Below are positions 12,228 to 12,945 of a stretch of 12,945 bases of DNA, piece by piece. Below the pieces are notes generated by a model, which saw only the letters and a list, made by a program, of their open reading frames with translations, was not told where the DNA came from and did not search any database. The position numbers were made by a program, and so were the translations under genes. The DNA is from JANXUF01 sp043747685 (GTDB taxonomy: Bacteria > Actinomycetota > Acidimicrobiia > Acidimicrobiales > Ilumatobacteraceae), in the NCBI GenBank assembly GCA_043747685.1, contig JAYTOR010000305.1:1-12945 (forward strand), in the 5' to 3' direction. The stretch's first letter is position 1. Each line of letters starts with the position of its first letter.

Positions 12228-12945
12228 TCAGTCATCTCCATCTGCCGGGAAACCGGCTGCGGCAGCGACGCTGGTCGAGGGACCGATCGGCACGCCCATG
12301 TCGCCATTCCATTCGTCCCACGGCTGAGGGTTCTGGGCGTAGCCCCCGCTGGCGCTCCATCCGCCGTCGACGTTCAGCACAGTGCCAGTGACGAAACTCG
12401 ATGCCGAGGAAGCGAGGAACAGCAGCGGACCGACGAGTTCAGGCAACTCCCCCATCCGCCTCATCGGAGTCCGGCTGCGCATCCAGTCGGCCATCCCGGA
12501 ATCTTCGAGCAGGGTGCGGGTCATCTCGGAGACGAAGAAGTTGGGTGCCAGGGCGTTGACCCGCAGACCTCGATCCCCCCATTCGCATGCCAGCAGCTTC
12601 GTCAATTGGTTGACGCCGCCCTTGGCAGCGAAGTAGCCGGCGGTGCGGTTCTCCGAGCCGGCGTTGCCGAAGATCGACGACAGGTTGATGATGCTGCCAC
12701 CGCCGCCGCGCAACATGTCAGGTGCAGCGGCGCGTGTCATGTAGAAGAGGCCGGTCAGATCGGTGTCGACCATCTTGGCGAACATTTCCGGCTCGCAGTG
12801 CTCGGTGCGGACCAACCGCCCGTCTGCCCATCCGGCGTTGTTGACGAGGATGTCGAGCCGTCCGAACATCGCCATCGTCTCGGCAACCACCCGCTCGCAA
12901 TCGGCATACACGGTGACGTCTCCGCCGATCGCCAGGCATTTCCGC
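12228..12945 (-). CDS. Short-chain dehydrogenase/reductase (SDR), 5' end beyond window
   Basis: NAD(P)-dependent oxidoreductase with Rossmann fold; the reading frame runs out of the window at 12945, so the glycine-rich cofactor motif is not seen. About 238 residues are visible, starting KCLAIGGDVT, with the NNAG motif, the INLSSIFG serine strand, the catalytic YFAAK (YxxxK), LRVNALAPNF, and FVTGTVLNVDGGWSA, where classical SDRs usually end. An internal GTG at 12911 is not the real start because family sequence continues upstream of it. Oddity: about 40 more residues follow (GGYAQNPQPWDEWNGD onward), rich in Gly, Pro, Trp and Asp. First visible gene of the SDR-LLM-lactonase operon; likely alcohol/ketone interconversion. 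Confidence 0.9.
   Translation of the reverse strand, partial: RKCLAIGGDVTVYADCERVVAETMAMFGRLDILVNNAGWADGRLVRTEHCEPEMFAKMVDTDLTGLFYMTRAAAPDMLRGGGGSIINLSSIFGNAGSENRTAGYFAAKGGVNQLTKLLACEWGDRGLRVNALAPNFFVSEMTRTLLEDSGMADWMRSRTPMRRMGELPELVGPLLFLASSASSFVTGTVLNVDGGWSASGGYAQNPQPWDEWNGDMGVPIGPSTSVAAAAGFPADGDD

Overview
The window is GC-rich, densely packed bacterial DNA, most likely from an actinobacterium. The evidence is a high-GC codon pattern, an RskA-type anti-sigma factor, a luciferase-like (LLM) oxidoreductase, an AurF-type diiron protein, and several genes with a -10-like hexamer only 6-9 nt before the start codon (leaderless style). An Acidimicrobiia-like source is possible, but I cannot establish it from the sequence alone.

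Layout. Positions 1-170 hold a mosaic tandem array of 20-bp units. Positions 188-3763 (minus strand) are a tight, overlapping assimilatory sulfate-reduction operon, cysH-cysD-cysN-cobA: APS reductase, both subunits of ATP sulfurylase, and uroporphyrinogen-III methyltransferase, which supplies the siroheme precursor for sulfite reductase. A divergent promoter/operator region separates it from an acyl-CoA dehydrogenase (3900-4997, plus). A 51-bp palindromic element then occurs between convergent genes, and its exact inverted copy lies inside the 5' coding region of cysN. Next is a small, lower-GC gene of unknown function on the minus strand that looks frameshifted, then a divergent APH-family kinase-like gene (5577-6398, plus). 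Positions 6401-7794 (minus) hold an ECF sigma factor and its membrane anti-sigma factor, followed by an NTF2/SnoaL-like gene and a MerR-family regulator (both minus). The MerR gene is divergent from an AurF-like diiron oxygenase (9253-10146, plus), and three near-palindromic operator boxes lie between them. Positions 10168-12945 (minus) hold an SDR dehydrogenase (cut by the window edge), an LLM flavin-dependent oxidoreductase and a phosphotriesterase-like lactonase, probably one operon.

How it fits together. The cys operon makes APS and reduces it directly to sulfite; the APS-reductase type of CysH and the lack of a fused APS kinase on CysN agree with each other. The SDR-LLM-lactonase trio can be read as alcohol to ketone to lactone to hydroxy acid, a hypothesis. 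The MerR-AurF pair looks like a self-contained inducible oxygenase switch.

The signals most worth following are the 51-bp palindromic element that is translated in-frame within CysN, the triple operator between merR and aurF, the SDR/LLM/lactonase cassette, the single-base frameshift near 5382-5385, and the 20-bp array at the left edge.
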